From Conus ventricosus (Eukaryota; Mollusca; Gastropoda; Neogastropoda; Conidae), in assembly GCA_018398815.1 (NCBI GenBank), contig CM031618.1, forward strand, positions 53,119,828 to 53,183,827: a DNA stretch of 64,000 nt, read 5' to 3'. Within the stretch, counting starts at the first letter, position 1. The number at the start of each line of letters is the position of its first letter. The notes under the pieces were generated by a model that saw only the letters and a list, made by a program, of their open reading frames with translations, had not been told where the DNA came from and ran no database searches. Below are positions 11,494-23,001 of this stretch, one piece after another. A program made the position numbers and the translations under genes.

Positions 11494-12169
11494 ATGTTTG
11501 GGAGACTCCGTGAAAATGTCTGGGAGCGGAGAGGGCTAAGCCTTACCACCAAGCTGAAGGTCTACCATGCAGTGGTTCTAACCACTCTCCTCTATGCCAG
11601 TGAGACCTGGACCGTCTACAGCAGACACGCCAAACAGCTCAACCATTTTCACCTCAGCTGTCTCCGCAGACTCCTACACATCAAGTGGCAGGACAAAGTC
11701 CCAGACACTGAGGTCTTGGAAAGGGCCAGCATCCACAGCATCTACACTCTCCTTCAGAGATCCCAAGCCAGATGGGCTGGCCACATCGTCAGATTGCCAG
11801 ACAGTCGACTGCCGAAACACCTGCTGTACGGAGAACTGAGTCAGGCAAACGCAAGGTTGGGGGCAGAGGAAACGTTTCAAGGACTGCCTCAAAGTGTCCC
11901 TCAAAGGCCTGGACATCAACCTCAACACCTGGGAGTCGCTTGCCCTGGACCGCCCATCCTGGCGAAGCAGCCTCACAAAGCGTGCATGTACATCGGAGAA
12001 GAGACGCACAGCAGAAGCTGAGAGAAAGCGAGCCGCGCACAAGGCCAGAGCTACCTCCACCTCCACTGTAGCACCCAACCACATGTGTCCTCCATGTGGG
12101 CGTTCCTTTCGGGCCCAGATCGGCCTCACCAGCCACCTGCGAACCCACACTCAGCGATCTTCCATCTGA
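11494..12169 (+). pseudogene. LINE post-RT region and C2H2 zinc finger
   Basis: The frame continues from the polymerase with LKVYHAVVLTTLLYASETWTV, HFHLSCLRRLLHIKWQDKVP and RWAGHIVRLPDSRLPK, blocks typical of the thumb/connection part of this LINE type. It then shifts by +1 near 11,860 into a frame starting SLKGLDINLNTWESLALDR. A basic stretch rich in Arg, Lys and Ala precedes CPPCGRSFRAQIGLTSHLRTH, an exact C-x2-C-x12-H-x3-H finger. A nucleic-acid-binding role for the finger is inference. Confidence 0.85.
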
Positions 12170-12205
12170 GATTGAAGTCATGGTCATCTTCGACATCGAA
12201 GGACG

Positions 12206-12239
<34 letters not shown>

Positions 12240-12256
12240 GTCTCTCTTTGCCTCAC

Positions 12257-12385
<129 letters not shown>

Positions 12386-12487
12386 GAACATTTTAAGTGT
12401 ATAATGCATTCTGGTTTTGTGTCCTCTTCTCTCATACTGTACATTTAGTTTAGTTCTATTCACTTGTATACGTACATTCTCTCATTA

Positions 12488-12619
12488 ACTACTGTTTCTG
12501 TATTTTACAGAAAGGAGCAGAGGACTATTCATGAAACCATTGTTCATTGCTCTCTCTGACTACTGTTTCTGTATTTTACAGAAAAGAGCAGAGGACTATT
12601 CATGAAACCATTGTTCATT

Positions 12620-12631
<12 letters not shown>
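12488..12631. repeat. 71-bp tandem duplication before (CT)n
   Basis: ACTACTGTTTCTGTATTTTA begins at 12,488 and again at 12,559; the two units differ at about one base. The second runs into a (CT)n tract at 12,621-12,690. Confidence 0.9.
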
Positions 12632-12690
<59 letters not shown>

Positions 12691-12691
<1 letters not shown>

Positions 12692-13229
12692 ATTCCCCAC
12701 CCCATCACCTCCTCCTCCTTCATCCTCTTCCAGGAGGACATAGTCATGGATGGGAACGGGGTGTGGAGGGGAAGGGGAGCAATGAAAGAGAAGGGGGTGA
12801 CAGTTGGGGACAGGATTAGAAAGCATTGGATGACGCCGGAGGGAGGAATCCATTGTAGGGGGGTTGGAGGGAGGGTGGGTGGAGGGAGGGAGGGACGAAA
12901 AGAGATTTTTACAACAGAGTGACACATGTTTCACTGTCGAGGACATTAGTCAACGACAAACTGAATGAGTCACTCCCGTCGTCCGGCACGCCCCCCAGTA
13001 ACAATGAAAACAGGAAATTTGGACAGAATGCTCTGCCTTGAATAATGTCTGGCTTCCGTCTTGCTTGGAAACCATAGGGGCGAGAATTGCTCACTGTGGA
13101 CAGAGCATGATCTGCCAATAGATATCAGTGGTAGCTGCGAGTGGATGAGGGGTGTTTGTCCACACGCTCACACACACACATACGTACAGATATACAAGAA
13201 CAGGCACGCACTTATGTGCACATGCGCGC
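12691..13229. other. Unassigned stretch
   Basis: G-rich low-complexity sequence (12,770-12,900) and apparently unique DNA; no coding or RNA signal is recognised. Confidence 0.4.
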
Positions 13230-13234
13230 GCGAG

Positions 13235-13289
<55 letters not shown>

Positions 13290-13338
13290 TCACTCACTCA
13301 CACCTCTATCTATTCATCCATCTCTTGATACATTCATT

Positions 13339-13405
<67 letters not shown>

Positions 13406-13407
13406 CA
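13230..13407. repeat. (CA)n and (CT)n microsatellites
   Basis: A CA run (13,240-13,285) passes into CACT repeats, then a CT run at 13,341-13,405. Confidence 0.95.
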
Positions 13408-13594
13408 AGCAGAAGAAGACGAGAAGACGACACCACTGACTGAAATGACTCCATTTAATGACAAACATTTCTGTCTTATCCTGAATGGATGCATAGTACT
13501 TACCTTGTGGTGTGTGATCCAGACCGCACGATGAGACTGTATGCAGCAAATGCTCCACAGAGCAAGCCATTCATCCCACTTTGAAAGTCAGGTC

Positions 13595-13943
13595 ATTTCC
13601 CTCGAAGTTAACATTGGTTCTGACTCCATGTCCCATACAGTCCTTCGAATGAGACTATAAACCGAAGTTCCGTGTGTGAACGCACGCAGAACATCTTGCA
13701 CACACGTAAAATCCCATCACCAACTTCCGGAAGAGAAGGCCAGTTTGGCCGTTGGTATGGATGACACGTTACACATAGCATGCACCTTCGCCGAAGATGG
13801 AGTATGGCTGCCTTAATGGCGGGATAAAAAACGGTCATACACACAAAACTCCACTCCCTTTGTTGGATTGATGGGATTAATCCTTGCCTGTCTATACAGG
13901 GAGTGTCCGCAGGAGTATCGTACGCAGAAAGATTAGAAAGAAA
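13595..13943 (+). mobile_element. tRNA-derived SINE, 5'-truncated copy
   Basis: The body matches the full-length SINE at 4825-5232 from the CCCTCG.AGTTAACATTGG block to the tail, but the tRNA head is missing. Exact 12-bp duplications of GAAAGTCAGGTC flank it at 13,583-13,594 and 13,944-13,955. Truncation plus duplication indicates incomplete reverse transcription at insertion. A ~25-base segment around 13,865-13,890 (TTGATGGGATTAATCC) is not in the copy at 4825, so the two belong to slightly different subfamilies. Confidence 0.88.
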
Positions 13944-14132
13944 GAAAGTCAGGTCTAATACGGATCATGTCACCGGTCCAAATGTAAAGAGTCCGATCAG
14001 AATCGGACCACACCACTGGTGCGACTTTGAAAGTCAGACCTGACACTGAACATGTCACAGGTCCACAATTTCCTAGAGCCAAACTTGATGCTCTTTTTTA
14101 TGATATTAGTTCAAACGTAAAAGCCACATTTT

Positions 14133-14243
14133 AAGTGGAACACTTCTTTACCATGAGCTTAAAAGCCGGACTTGATGTTGGTCTTATAGTTTAATAATAA
14201 TGAGTTGAATCTTTTGAGCTCATGGCAAAGAAGTGTTCCACTT
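14133..14243. repeat. Short inverted repeat (33-bp arms)
   Basis: 14,133-14,165 and 14,211-14,243 are inverted copies of a segment containing GTGGAACACTTCTTT, with a 45-base loop. It lies between the SINE and composite copy B. Confidence 0.8.
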
Positions 14244-14254
14244 CAAATTTGGCA

Positions 14255-15780
14255 CTGCATTAATTTTTTTGTCATGTACCCATCAAAACAAGTTTCTTAC
14301 ACTGTTTAGGTAGGTAGGGTGGATAAGGACATGACAACACACGTCATTCACACCACTCTTATAGATCGGCGGTCATCACACGACTGACATTCCTCACGTT
14401 GTATTATTATTGATTATCGGCTGTCAGTTCTGATACCTAGTCCGAACTTTGGGAGTGGCAAAGGGGGGAATTATTGAATATTTCCCCCCCCCCCCCCCCC
14501 CCACTCTCTCTCTCTCTCTCATATTCCTTTCCTGTTCAGTGGTAATTCTTCCATGCCGCTAATTCTGGCTTCCTTGTTCCAAGTTCATCTATTCTAGCCT
14601 CCTCCCTCTCCCCTCTTCCCCGCCCGTTCCCACCCACCCACCCCCACTACTTCACCCCCAATGTCATCACACCATCCTCATAGCACCGACACTTCAGGGG
14701 GAGCAATCAATGTCAGGTGGCCATGAGTGAACACACCACAGGACACCCTGGTGTTCAGTGACGCATGTTCTGTTCCCGCATGACGCAAGACACCACCTGC
14801 TAGGTCCCTTTGACTGACGACAGTGATTGCTTTGTCGCCAAACCACCGTGAAGTATTGCTTTTTCTCTACTTATGGAGAATTGAGCGTGAAGACAGTGAG
14901 ATTAATGTTCTACTGGGCGAAAGCCCTTTGGTACAATAATGCACTATTGGGTGAAAGCCCTTTGGTACAATAATGCACTATTGGGTGAAAGCCCTTTGGT
15001 ACAATAATGTTCTATTGGGCGAAAGCCCTCTAGTACGACGATAATGTTCTATTGGGCGAAAGCCCTTTGGTATGATAATTTTCTATTGGGCGAAAGCCCT
15101 TTGGTATGATGTTCTATTGGGCGAAAGCCCTCTAGTACGACGATAATGTTCTATTGGGCGAAAGCCCTTAGGTATGATAATGTTCTGCTGGGCGAAAGCA
15201 CTTTGGTACGATAATGTTCTATTGGGCGAAAGCCCTTTGGTACGATAATGTTCTATTGGGTGAAACCCCTTTGGTACGATAATGTTCTATTGGGCGAAAA
15301 CACTTTGGTACGATTAGTTCTTGAACCAAAGTCTGTACAGGCCTTGTGCGTATCTGCACCCTACGTGAACACAGCACAGGCTTCCAAGGGTGGTGCAGGA
15401 TTGCTCCCAGCTGGTTTGTTCGGCAGTTGAGGACAGTACCTCTCTGAGTCATGCTCGCACCTTCAGGTGTTTCTTTTTCTTTTTCTCCGAGCCAAAGTCT
15501 GCACAGTAGATAGTGAGAATAACGTCTTGTTGGGCGGAAGCTCTTTACTGCAGGCAGTTCTTGAACCAAAGTCTGTACAGAAGATAGTGAGATTAACGTC
15601 CTGTTGGGCGGAAGCTCTTTAGTACAGCAAATCCCTGGACCAAAGGCTGTCTGGAGTCAGGCTGATCCTTGGGGGGGGGGGGGGGGGGGGGTGTTGCTGG
15701 AAGCTGAAACGTGCTTGCAGGCCAATTCCTGTCGGGTCATTTCTGAGTTGTTCCATGCCCAGGGTCTGTGATCTTCTCAG
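14255..15780 (+). repeat. Composite dispersed repeat, copy B
   Basis: Starts with the GTCATGTACCCATCAAAAC block that is SINE-interrupted in copy A, giving the pre-insertion state. It then follows the same order as A and C. The ATTGGGCGAAAGCCC unit has expanded into a 34-bp array (14,905-15,311). A further module at 15,340-15,480 is absent from A and C but matches the start of the 510-bp satellite unit at 34.8 kb. Copy B ends in a TCTG/TC microsatellite and is followed head-to-tail by copy C. Confidence 0.8.
14905..15311. repeat. 34-bp minisatellite in copy B
   Basis: About twelve units contain TTCTATTGGGCGAAAGCCCT followed by TTGGTACGATAA, with length variants from ~27 to 37 bp. In copies A and C the same sequence is part of a longer ~74-bp unit present two or three times. 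Confidence 0.92.
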
Positions 15781-15783
15781 GTC

Positions 15784-15851
<68 letters not shown>
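15781..15851. repeat. (TCTG)n(TC)n microsatellite between copies B and C
   Basis: The run joins the end of copy B to the conserved start of copy C. Confidence 0.95.
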
Positions 15852-15853
<2 letters not shown>

Positions 15854-18005
15854 AGCGACTCATCGCCTTTATCATATCTCACAGTCTGGCTGCTATTCCC
15901 ATGAGGTCTAATCCCATTCCAGCCGCAGACAATGATGCCTGACATGGCGTCATGGGGCGGCATCAAGCAGTGTCAGCACCTTGTCGTTCAGCCACAGCCT
16001 GACAAGTGTGGCCGGACCCCCAAAGGAGAGAGTGAGCTGAGAAATGTAAGCCAGCGCCGCATTATTTTTTTTGTTACATGCTCATCAAAATGCGTTTGCA
16101 ATCCGTTTAGGTAAAACAGGACAGATCAGGACATAAGGCACGTTCTTAACGCCTCCAGTTATAGATTAGTGATTACACTACTGACGTTCCTCATGTTGTG
16201 CTATTAGTTATAGATTAGTGATTACACTAGTGACGTTCCTTATGTTGTGTTGTTAGTTATAGATTAGTGATTACACTACTGACGTTCCTCATGTTGTGTT
16301 ATTAGTTATAGATTAGCGATTACACTACTGACGTTCCTCATGTTGTATTATTAGTTATAGATTAGTGATTACACTACTGACGTTCCTAATGTTGTGTTGT
16401 TAGTTATAGATTAGTGATTACACTACTGACGTTCCTCATGTTGTGTTGTTAGTTATAGATTAGTGATTACACTACTGACGTTCCTCATGTTGTATTATTA
16501 GTTATAGATTAGCGATTACACTACTGACGTTCCTCATGTTGTATTATTAGTTATAGAATAGTGATTACACTACTGACGTTCCTCATGTTGTATTATTAGT
16601 TATAGAATAGTGATTACACTACTGACGTTCCTCATGTTGTGTTGTTAGTTATAGATTAGTGATTACACTACTGACGTTCCTCATGTTGTATTATTAGTTA
16701 TAGATTAGTGATTACACTACTGACGTTCCTCATGTTGTATTATTAGTTATAATTAGTGATTACACTACTGACGTTCCTCATGTTGTGTTATTAGTTATAG
16801 ATTAGCGATTACACTACTGACGTTCCTCATGTTGTATTATTAGTTATAGATTAGTGATTACACTACTGACGTTCCTCATGTTGTGTTATTAGTTATAGAT
16901 TAGCGATTACACTACTGACGTTCCTCATGTTGTATTATTAGTTATAGATTAGTTATAGATTAGTGATTACACTACTGACGTTCCTAATGTTGTGTTGTTA
17001 GTTATAGATTAGTGATTACACTACTGACGTTCCTCATGTTGTGTTATTAGTTATAGATTAGCGATTACACTACTGACGTTCCTCATGTTGTATTATTAGT
17101 TATAGATTAGCGATTACACTGCTGACGTTCCTCATGTTGTATTATTAGTTATAGATTAGTGATTACACTACTGACGTTCCTCATGTTGTGTTATTAGTTA
17201 TAGATTAGTGATTACACTACTGACGTTCCTCATGTTGTATTGTTAGTTATAGATTAGCGATTACACTACTGACGTTCCTCATGTTGTATTATTAGTTATA
17301 GATTAGCGATTACACTACTGACGTTCCTCATGTTGTGCTATTAATTATCATCAGCTGTCAATTCAGATTCCTTGTTGGACCTCTAGGAATGACAAGCGGG
17401 TGTCGGGGGGGGGGGGGGGAGATATTGAATCTTGCCGTTTTTCTCTCTCTCATATTCCGTTCCCCTCCGGTAGCATTCCTTCCACGCCACACATACCGGC
17501 TTCTTTCCAGTTATACCAAGTTCGTCTGTCCTGGCCTCTCCCCTCTCCTCTCTCTTTCTCTCTCTTCGTCCCTGCCCCTTCTTGTCCACCCTTCTTCCCC
17601 CTCCCCATCCCACTCTCCCAGCCCCCCCCCCCCCCCCCCCATCCCCTACCCACTGACACTTCAGGGGAGCAGTCAACGTCAGGAGGCCATGAGACAACAG
17701 GCTGGAGGAGACCCCGGTGTTCGGTGACGCCTGTTCTGTGCCCACGTGACCCAAGACACCACCTGCTAAGTCCCTCTTACTGACGACAGTAATTGCTTTG
17801 TCGCCAAGCCACCGTGAAGCATTGCTTTTCTGTATTGACGGATAATTGAGCGTGAAGATAGTGAGATTAATGTTCTATTTGGCCTAAAGCCCTGTGGTGC
17901 AAAGTAGTCCCTGGAACAAAGTCTGATTAGAAGAAAGTGAGATTTACGCTTAGTTGGGTGGAAACCTTTTTGACTACTAGTTCTTGGACCAAAGTCTGTC
18001 TGTCC
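15852..18005 (+). repeat. Composite dispersed repeat, copy C
   Basis: Bases 15,855-16,050 are nearly identical to 4594-4795 of copy A. The element then runs through a ~1.2-kb 49-bp array that replaces a single copy of the same segment in A (~5320-5370) and B (~14,360-14,410). It resumes with TTCCTTGTTGGACCTC at ~17,370 and ends near the second ACCAAAGTCTGTC block. Confidence 0.82.
16155..17345. repeat. 49-bp minisatellite in copy C
   Basis: About 24 well-conserved units contain GTGATTACACTACTGACGTT followed by CCTCATGTTGTATTATTAG. Variation is mainly GTG/GCG before ATTAC and GTA/GTG before TTATT. One partial unit duplication occurs near 16,945. The unit is homologous to single-copy sequence in copies A and B, so the array arose inside this element. 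Confidence 0.96.
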
Positions 18006-18087
18006 TAAACCATTGTCATTTGTTACTTGCAAAATGAGGCGGAGATCTAAACAAATTTTGTAAAAGTTTAAATACTGTATCCGCCAA

Positions 18088-18490
18088 AAAAGCTGATCAA
18101 TAAACGACTAAGATGAGGGAATTTAAGAAGAGGGTCTTGTGGCTACAACTTAGCAGATGTCTGACCCACGCATTAGCCCAGAGAAAAACTTTTAGAAAAG
18201 AACCAGACCACTTAACTCTAATGTCAGATTCACAAACAGGGAAACTGGAAGGCTTGTTCTGCCATCAAAGAAATAAAAGAAATAAGATGCTTTTTCAGCC
18301 ATCTTTTGTTTTAAAAATCATGTCAACACCACACACATATGCAATGAAGATAATGGCACAAGCATGTTAGGTAGGTACTCAAGGTCTGACCAGCGCGTTG
18401 GGCTAATGCGTAGGTCAGACAACTGCTAAGTCGTAGCCACAAGACCTTCTTCTTAAATTCTCTCATCTTAATCATCAATCCATCAGCTTT
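18088..18490. mobile_element. Foldback element with ~93-bp arms
   Basis: 18,088-18,181 and 18,398-18,490 are inverted copies of each other with scattered mismatches, separated by ~215 bases. The arms include GTGGCTACAACTTAGCAG and its complement. There is no transposase, so it is probably a MITE or foldback type. Confidence 0.8.
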
Positions 18491-18758
18491 AAATCATGCG
18501 CAGTGTGGTCTAAAATCTTAGCGGATGTGGTGTTGTGTTTATGGACTAGTCCGCACGCAGTGACGCCTCATTGATGAACTGAAACTAAGCATGTTAACTT
18601 TCAAACAAATAAAAAAAACTTTCATTATGATTTTTTCAGAGACTACCTACATGTTTTCAGACCATTTTAAACTGAAACAAAGGACAGTCCATAGAAAGCG
18701 TTGTACAAGAGAAGACGCTGAGTGCTGACTGAAAATCTACCTAATCCCAAATGTGATA
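18491..18758. other. Unassigned stretch
   Basis: No supported feature is seen. Confidence 0.4.
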
Positions 18759-18767
18759 TCTCTCTCT

Positions 18768-18822
<55 letters not shown>
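18759..18822. repeat. (CT)n microsatellite
   Basis: CT run with a single TT interruption. Confidence 0.95.
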
Positions 18823-18823
<1 letters not shown>

Positions 18824-19059
18824 CCCAAGGATATAAAACACCCCCAGTATAAAAAAAAACAAAGGTCAATTCCAGTTCAAGACGTGGTGGACCGTCATAT
18901 ATTTTCTAATTCATTATTACACCTTTGGAGAGCATTTTACATAAACCTTTATTTCATTGGTCTTTATTGTCAACGACATTGGATCATGAGGTGCTGTGAT
19001 ACACTTCAGCACAATCATACGCAACAAGCTAGAGGTGTTATATGTAACCGGTTCCGTAT

Positions 19060-19520
19060 ATCGTCGAAGGAGTACTGTGGTCTCTCTAGATTGGTCATCT
19101 CCACCGTACCCAGTAAAACGACCTCGGACAAAGAGCCATGGAGTCTCTGGATTGTTCATCTCCACCGTACCCAGTAGAACGATCTCAGACAAAGAGCCAT
19201 GGAGTCTCTGGAAAGGTCATCTCCACCGTACCCAGTAGAACGATCTCGGACAAAGAGCCATGGAGTCTCTGGATTGGTCATCTCCACCGTACCCAGTAGA
19301 ACGACCTCGGACAAAGAGCCATGGAGTATCTGGACTGGTCATCTCCACCGTACCCAGTAGAACGACCTTGGACAAAGAGCCATGGAGTCTCTGGATTGGT
19401 CATCTCCACCGAACCCAGTAGAACGACCTCGGACAAAGAGCCATGGAGTCTCTGGACTGGTCATCTCCACCGTACCCAGTAGAACGACCTCGGACAAAGA
19501 GCCATGGAGAGATACATTCT
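19060..19520. repeat. 61-bp minisatellite
   Basis: About seven units contain ACAAAGAGCCATGGAGTCTC and GGTCATCTCCACCGTACCCA. The 61-bp period shifts the frame each unit, so no protein repeat is possible. Confidence 0.95.
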
Positions 19521-19574
19521 TGCACCAGGCAGACTTACTGCGCCTGTTGACAGTGAAGAGAGATTCTGGTCTAT

Positions 19575-20510
19575 TAGTGCATGAGATGACTTGCTGCCTG
19601 GCCTTGGTGTTGGTGCATGAGATGACTTGCTGCCTGGCCTTGGTGTTAGTGCATGAGATGACTTGCTGCCTGGCCTTGGTGTTGGTGCATGAGATGACTT
19701 GCTGCCTGGCCTTGGTGTTAGTGCATGAGATGACTTGCTGCCTGGCCTTGGTGTTAGTGCATGAGATGACTTGCTGCCTGGCCTTGGTGTTAGTGCATGA
19801 GATGACTTGCTGCCTGGCCTTGGTGTTAGTGCATGAGATGACTTGCTGCCTGGCCTTGGTGTTAGTGCATGAGATGACTTGCTGCCTGGCCTTGGTGTTA
19901 GTGCATGAGATGACTTGCTGCCTGGCCTTGGTGTTAGTGCATGAGATGACTTGCTGCCTGGCCTTGGTGTTAGTGCATGAGATGACTTGCTGCTGGCCTT
20001 GGCGTTGGTCTGTTGGTGTTTGAGATGACTTGCTGCCTGGCCTTGGAGAGGTTCTGGTCTGTTAGTGCATGAGATGACTTGCTGCCTGGCCTTGGCGTTG
20101 GTCTGTTGGTGTATGAGATGACTTGCTGCCTGGCCTTGGTGTTGGTCTGTTGGTGTATGAGATGACTTGCTGCCTGGCCTTGGTGTTGGTCTGTTGGTGT
20201 ATGAGATGACTTGCTGCCTGGCCTTGGAGAGGTTCTGGTCTGTTGGTGCATGAGATGACTTGCTGCCTGGCCTTGGTGTTGGTCTGTTGGTGCATGAGAT
20301 GACTTGCTGCCTGGCCTTGGTGTTGGTGCATGAGATGACTTGCTACCTGGCCTTGGAGAGGTTCTGGTCTGTTGGTGCATGAGATGACTCGCTGCCTGGC
20401 CTTGGAGAGGTTCTGGTCTGTTGGTGCATGAGATGACTCGCTGCCTGGCCTTGGAGAGGTTCTGGTCTGTTGGTGCATGACATGACTTGCTGCCTGGCCT
20501 TGGTGCTGGT
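19575..20510. repeat. 36-bp minisatellite with longer variants
   Basis: The first ~12 units are 36 bp and contain GCATGAGATGACTTGCTGCC, giving a spurious 12-residue protein repeat. From ~19,995 the units lengthen by insertion of GTCTGTTGGT or GAGAGGTTCTGGTCTGTTGG blocks, so three unit types are mixed in the right half. Confidence 0.95.
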
Positions 20511-21825
20511 CTTGTGTTCCTTATATGAAATACATAGTGTCTGTCTATACCATCTTATTCTCTAAAGTCTGGAGTTATCGCCCTTGATCTCCTTTCGGTG
20601 CCCCGCTCTCCATAGAGACGGATGGAGCTGACCACTGGCGTGTGGAGTCTAGCTTCACTGGGAAGCTGACAGACTTGATTTTCCAGGTGATGTTCAAGAT
20701 CTGCTCTCAAGATCAGCAATAATTTGTCAGCTTGGCGAGATATATCAAGTGATTAATAAACAGTGAAAATGAACACTTGAGTAGTTTCTTATTTAACCAT
20801 AAGATGGACATTTTTACCGGTATCTAAAAGATAAAGGACGCAAGCAGTCAATTCTTCGCATTCCTGAACTTCTCTTCATTTTTCGTGATATGAGTCCTGT
20901 ACTATAGTCACACGATATGCATATGTTTTCAACAAATTACTGATAATCTCGAGAGCAGACCTTTAATATACCAAAAATGAATAGATGAATAAACAAACAA
21001 TACGAATAAATAAAAAACGAACATTCTGTATGAAGCGTTAGCCAACTCTTCGACACGAGTTGCATGCACGGATCCAGTTTCTTCAGATCGATGACATACA
21101 TTTCGTTTCCGGGTTGTTGATTTTTTTTTTAAATCTATCTCGAATGGAGGAAAAAAGCTTGAACATTCCTGTCAACAGATACAAACATACATCCTTTCCA
21201 TTTCTCTTCATTGATCCGCTAAAGTGGAGAATGTCATAGTGAACATCGACCGCACTCGCAGAACCAGGTGGAGACGGAAGAGGAGGGGAGAAAGACAGGG
21301 GGTGGGGGGGGGGAGGTGGGATGGGGGGAGCATTACTCTATGACCGCGAGCACACATCACCAGGAAAAGAAAATTCTCTTTTGAAAGCTAGCAATTCCTT
21401 AAGACCCATGTTTTTATTGATCGGGGGTAGAAGTTTGTAAACAGTAAATCCAATAACCCCCATTCCCGATACTTCAAAACCTGTTTGTCCGCAGTTTGTA
21501 TGTTTATGGTCTGTCCATCGTCATGATGTTCACAGGAATCACATCCAGTAGGAAAAAAACAAGTTTTGGAAGGAAAGTTCAAAGTTTTGAAAGCCTTTGA
21601 TAAACATACACGGGATTGGCCGTGACTTCTTTCGGCGCTTTTTACCTGCGATGGAGGACTCTGTTGTCAACCAATATTTGTTACTTTTAAGTGCTGTAGG
21701 GATCAAATGTCTCTTTCTCTCTCTCTCTCTCTTTCCTTTTTTTTCTTTTTCTTTCTTTCTTTTCATAAATATCAATAAACTGGGGAAGACTTATGCTGCT
21801 GAAAACTTTGTGACGCGCTCGCGCG
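20511..21825. other. Unassigned stretch; possible old dispersed repeat
   Basis: 21,150-21,300 has weak similarity to 24,800-24,930 (shared AAAGCTT, ATTCCTGTCA and CGCANTCGCAGAA-like order). No gene or RNA signal is recognised. A CTTT-rich tract is at 21,712-21,765. Confidence 0.3.
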
Positions 21826-21864
<39 letters not shown>

Positions 21865-21990
21865 TGTGTGTGTGTGTGTGTGTGTTGTGCTGCTGTGTGC
21901 GTGTCTGTGTGTGTCTGTCTGTGTGTCTGTGTGCCTGTGTGTGTCTATGTGTGCTTGTGCGTGTGTGTGCACTTGTGTATAAATGGATGT
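21826..21990. repeat. (GT)n-rich microsatellite
   Basis: GT runs with TCTG and GTGC interruptions. Confidence 0.93.
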
Positions 21991-22171
21991 GTGTTTACAA
22001 GTGGACGGCGGAATGCATTATTTTGACTTTGGTTACACAAAAGTGACCCCAAGGCCCAGAAACGCCATGACAATCATGTTGACAGACAGGACATTTGCTT
22101 CGAAGAAGTAAAAAATTTTTTCCTTTTTTCCTGGCCGACTGATTGTGCTCTGCATTACCGCCACGCATTCT

Positions 22172-22648
22172 GACTTCTCCATCCACAACTATCCCCCGAA
22201 TTGTCCCACGGCACTCCCGACACTGACTTCTCCATCCACAACTATCCCCCGAACTGTCCCATGGCGCACCCGACACTGACTTCTCCATCCACAACTATCC
22301 CCCGAACTGTCCCATGGCGCACCCGACACTGACTTCTCCATCCACAACTATCCCCCGAACTGTCCCGTGGCAACCCCCGACACTGACTTCTCCATCCACA
22401 ACTATCCCCCGAATTGTCCCACGGCACCCCCGACACTGACTTCTCCATCCACAACTATCCCCCGAACTGTCCCATGGCACCCCCGACACTGACTTCTCCA
22501 TCCACAACTATCCCCCGAACTGTCCCATGGCGCCCCCGACACTGACTTCTCCATCCACAACTATCCCCCGAATTGTCCCACGGCACCCCCGACACTGACT
22601 TCTCCATCCACAACTATCCCCCGAATTGTCCCACGGCACCCCCGACAC
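22172..22648. repeat. 53-bp minisatellite
   Basis: Nine head-to-tail units contain GACTTCTCCATCCACAACTA and TCCCCCGAACTGTCCC. Units alternate irregularly between CCATGGCGC, CCATGGCAC and CCACGGCAC variants. Confidence 0.96.
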
Positions 22649-23001
22649 CGGCAGTCAACAGGGAGCAGGCAGGACCAAGCAGTCATGAGGTAACCCATTG
22701 GAGGAAACACTGCTCCGCCTCGCACAAACCTCGGTGGTGCCTGCTCCGATCCAACACGCGCGGGACACTACCTACTAACTAGATACAACTCGACTGCGTG
22801 GTTCTAGTCCTCTCATCTGAGCCCATAACACACTCAGATCTGGGTACGAAGTCAGTCAAGGCCAAAACCAAAAAACCATAGATAGATTATTTTAATGGAA
22901 TCGAACCCACTATCTTCAAACTGTATCAGCGGATACGCGTTGCCAAAATTGTCAAAACACGCAGAGAGGATCTGCTGCAAGCGGTATTTCTCGTCAGTAT
23001 G

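Larger units (their letters stand above)
9787..12240 (+). mobile_element. Decayed LINE with C-terminal zinc finger, copy 1
   Basis: A non-LTR retrotransposon fragment missing its endonuclease. The reading frame enters near 9787 (a region resembling the linker before reverse transcriptase), crosses the polymerase domain and ends in a C2H2 zinc finger at 12,086-12,148. A short untranslated region and a (CAA)n tail at 12,207-12,238 follow. Several frameshifts are seen: in 10,050-10,260, at the poly-C run 10,423-10,439, near 10,535, near 11,450 and near 11,860. Related 3' fragments lie at 23.0-23.9 and 32.6-33.2 kb. The element is dead. Confidence 0.88.

Noticed and set aside
16155..17345. CRISPR-like array
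   Set aside because: Units are contiguous 49-bp copies without unique spacers, in an animal-type genome and nested in a dispersed repeat.
19575..20510. Repeat protein with 12-residue HEMTCCLALVLV units
   Set aside because: Period changes from 36 to ~45-49 bp break the frame in the right half, and no start or promoter context supports translation.
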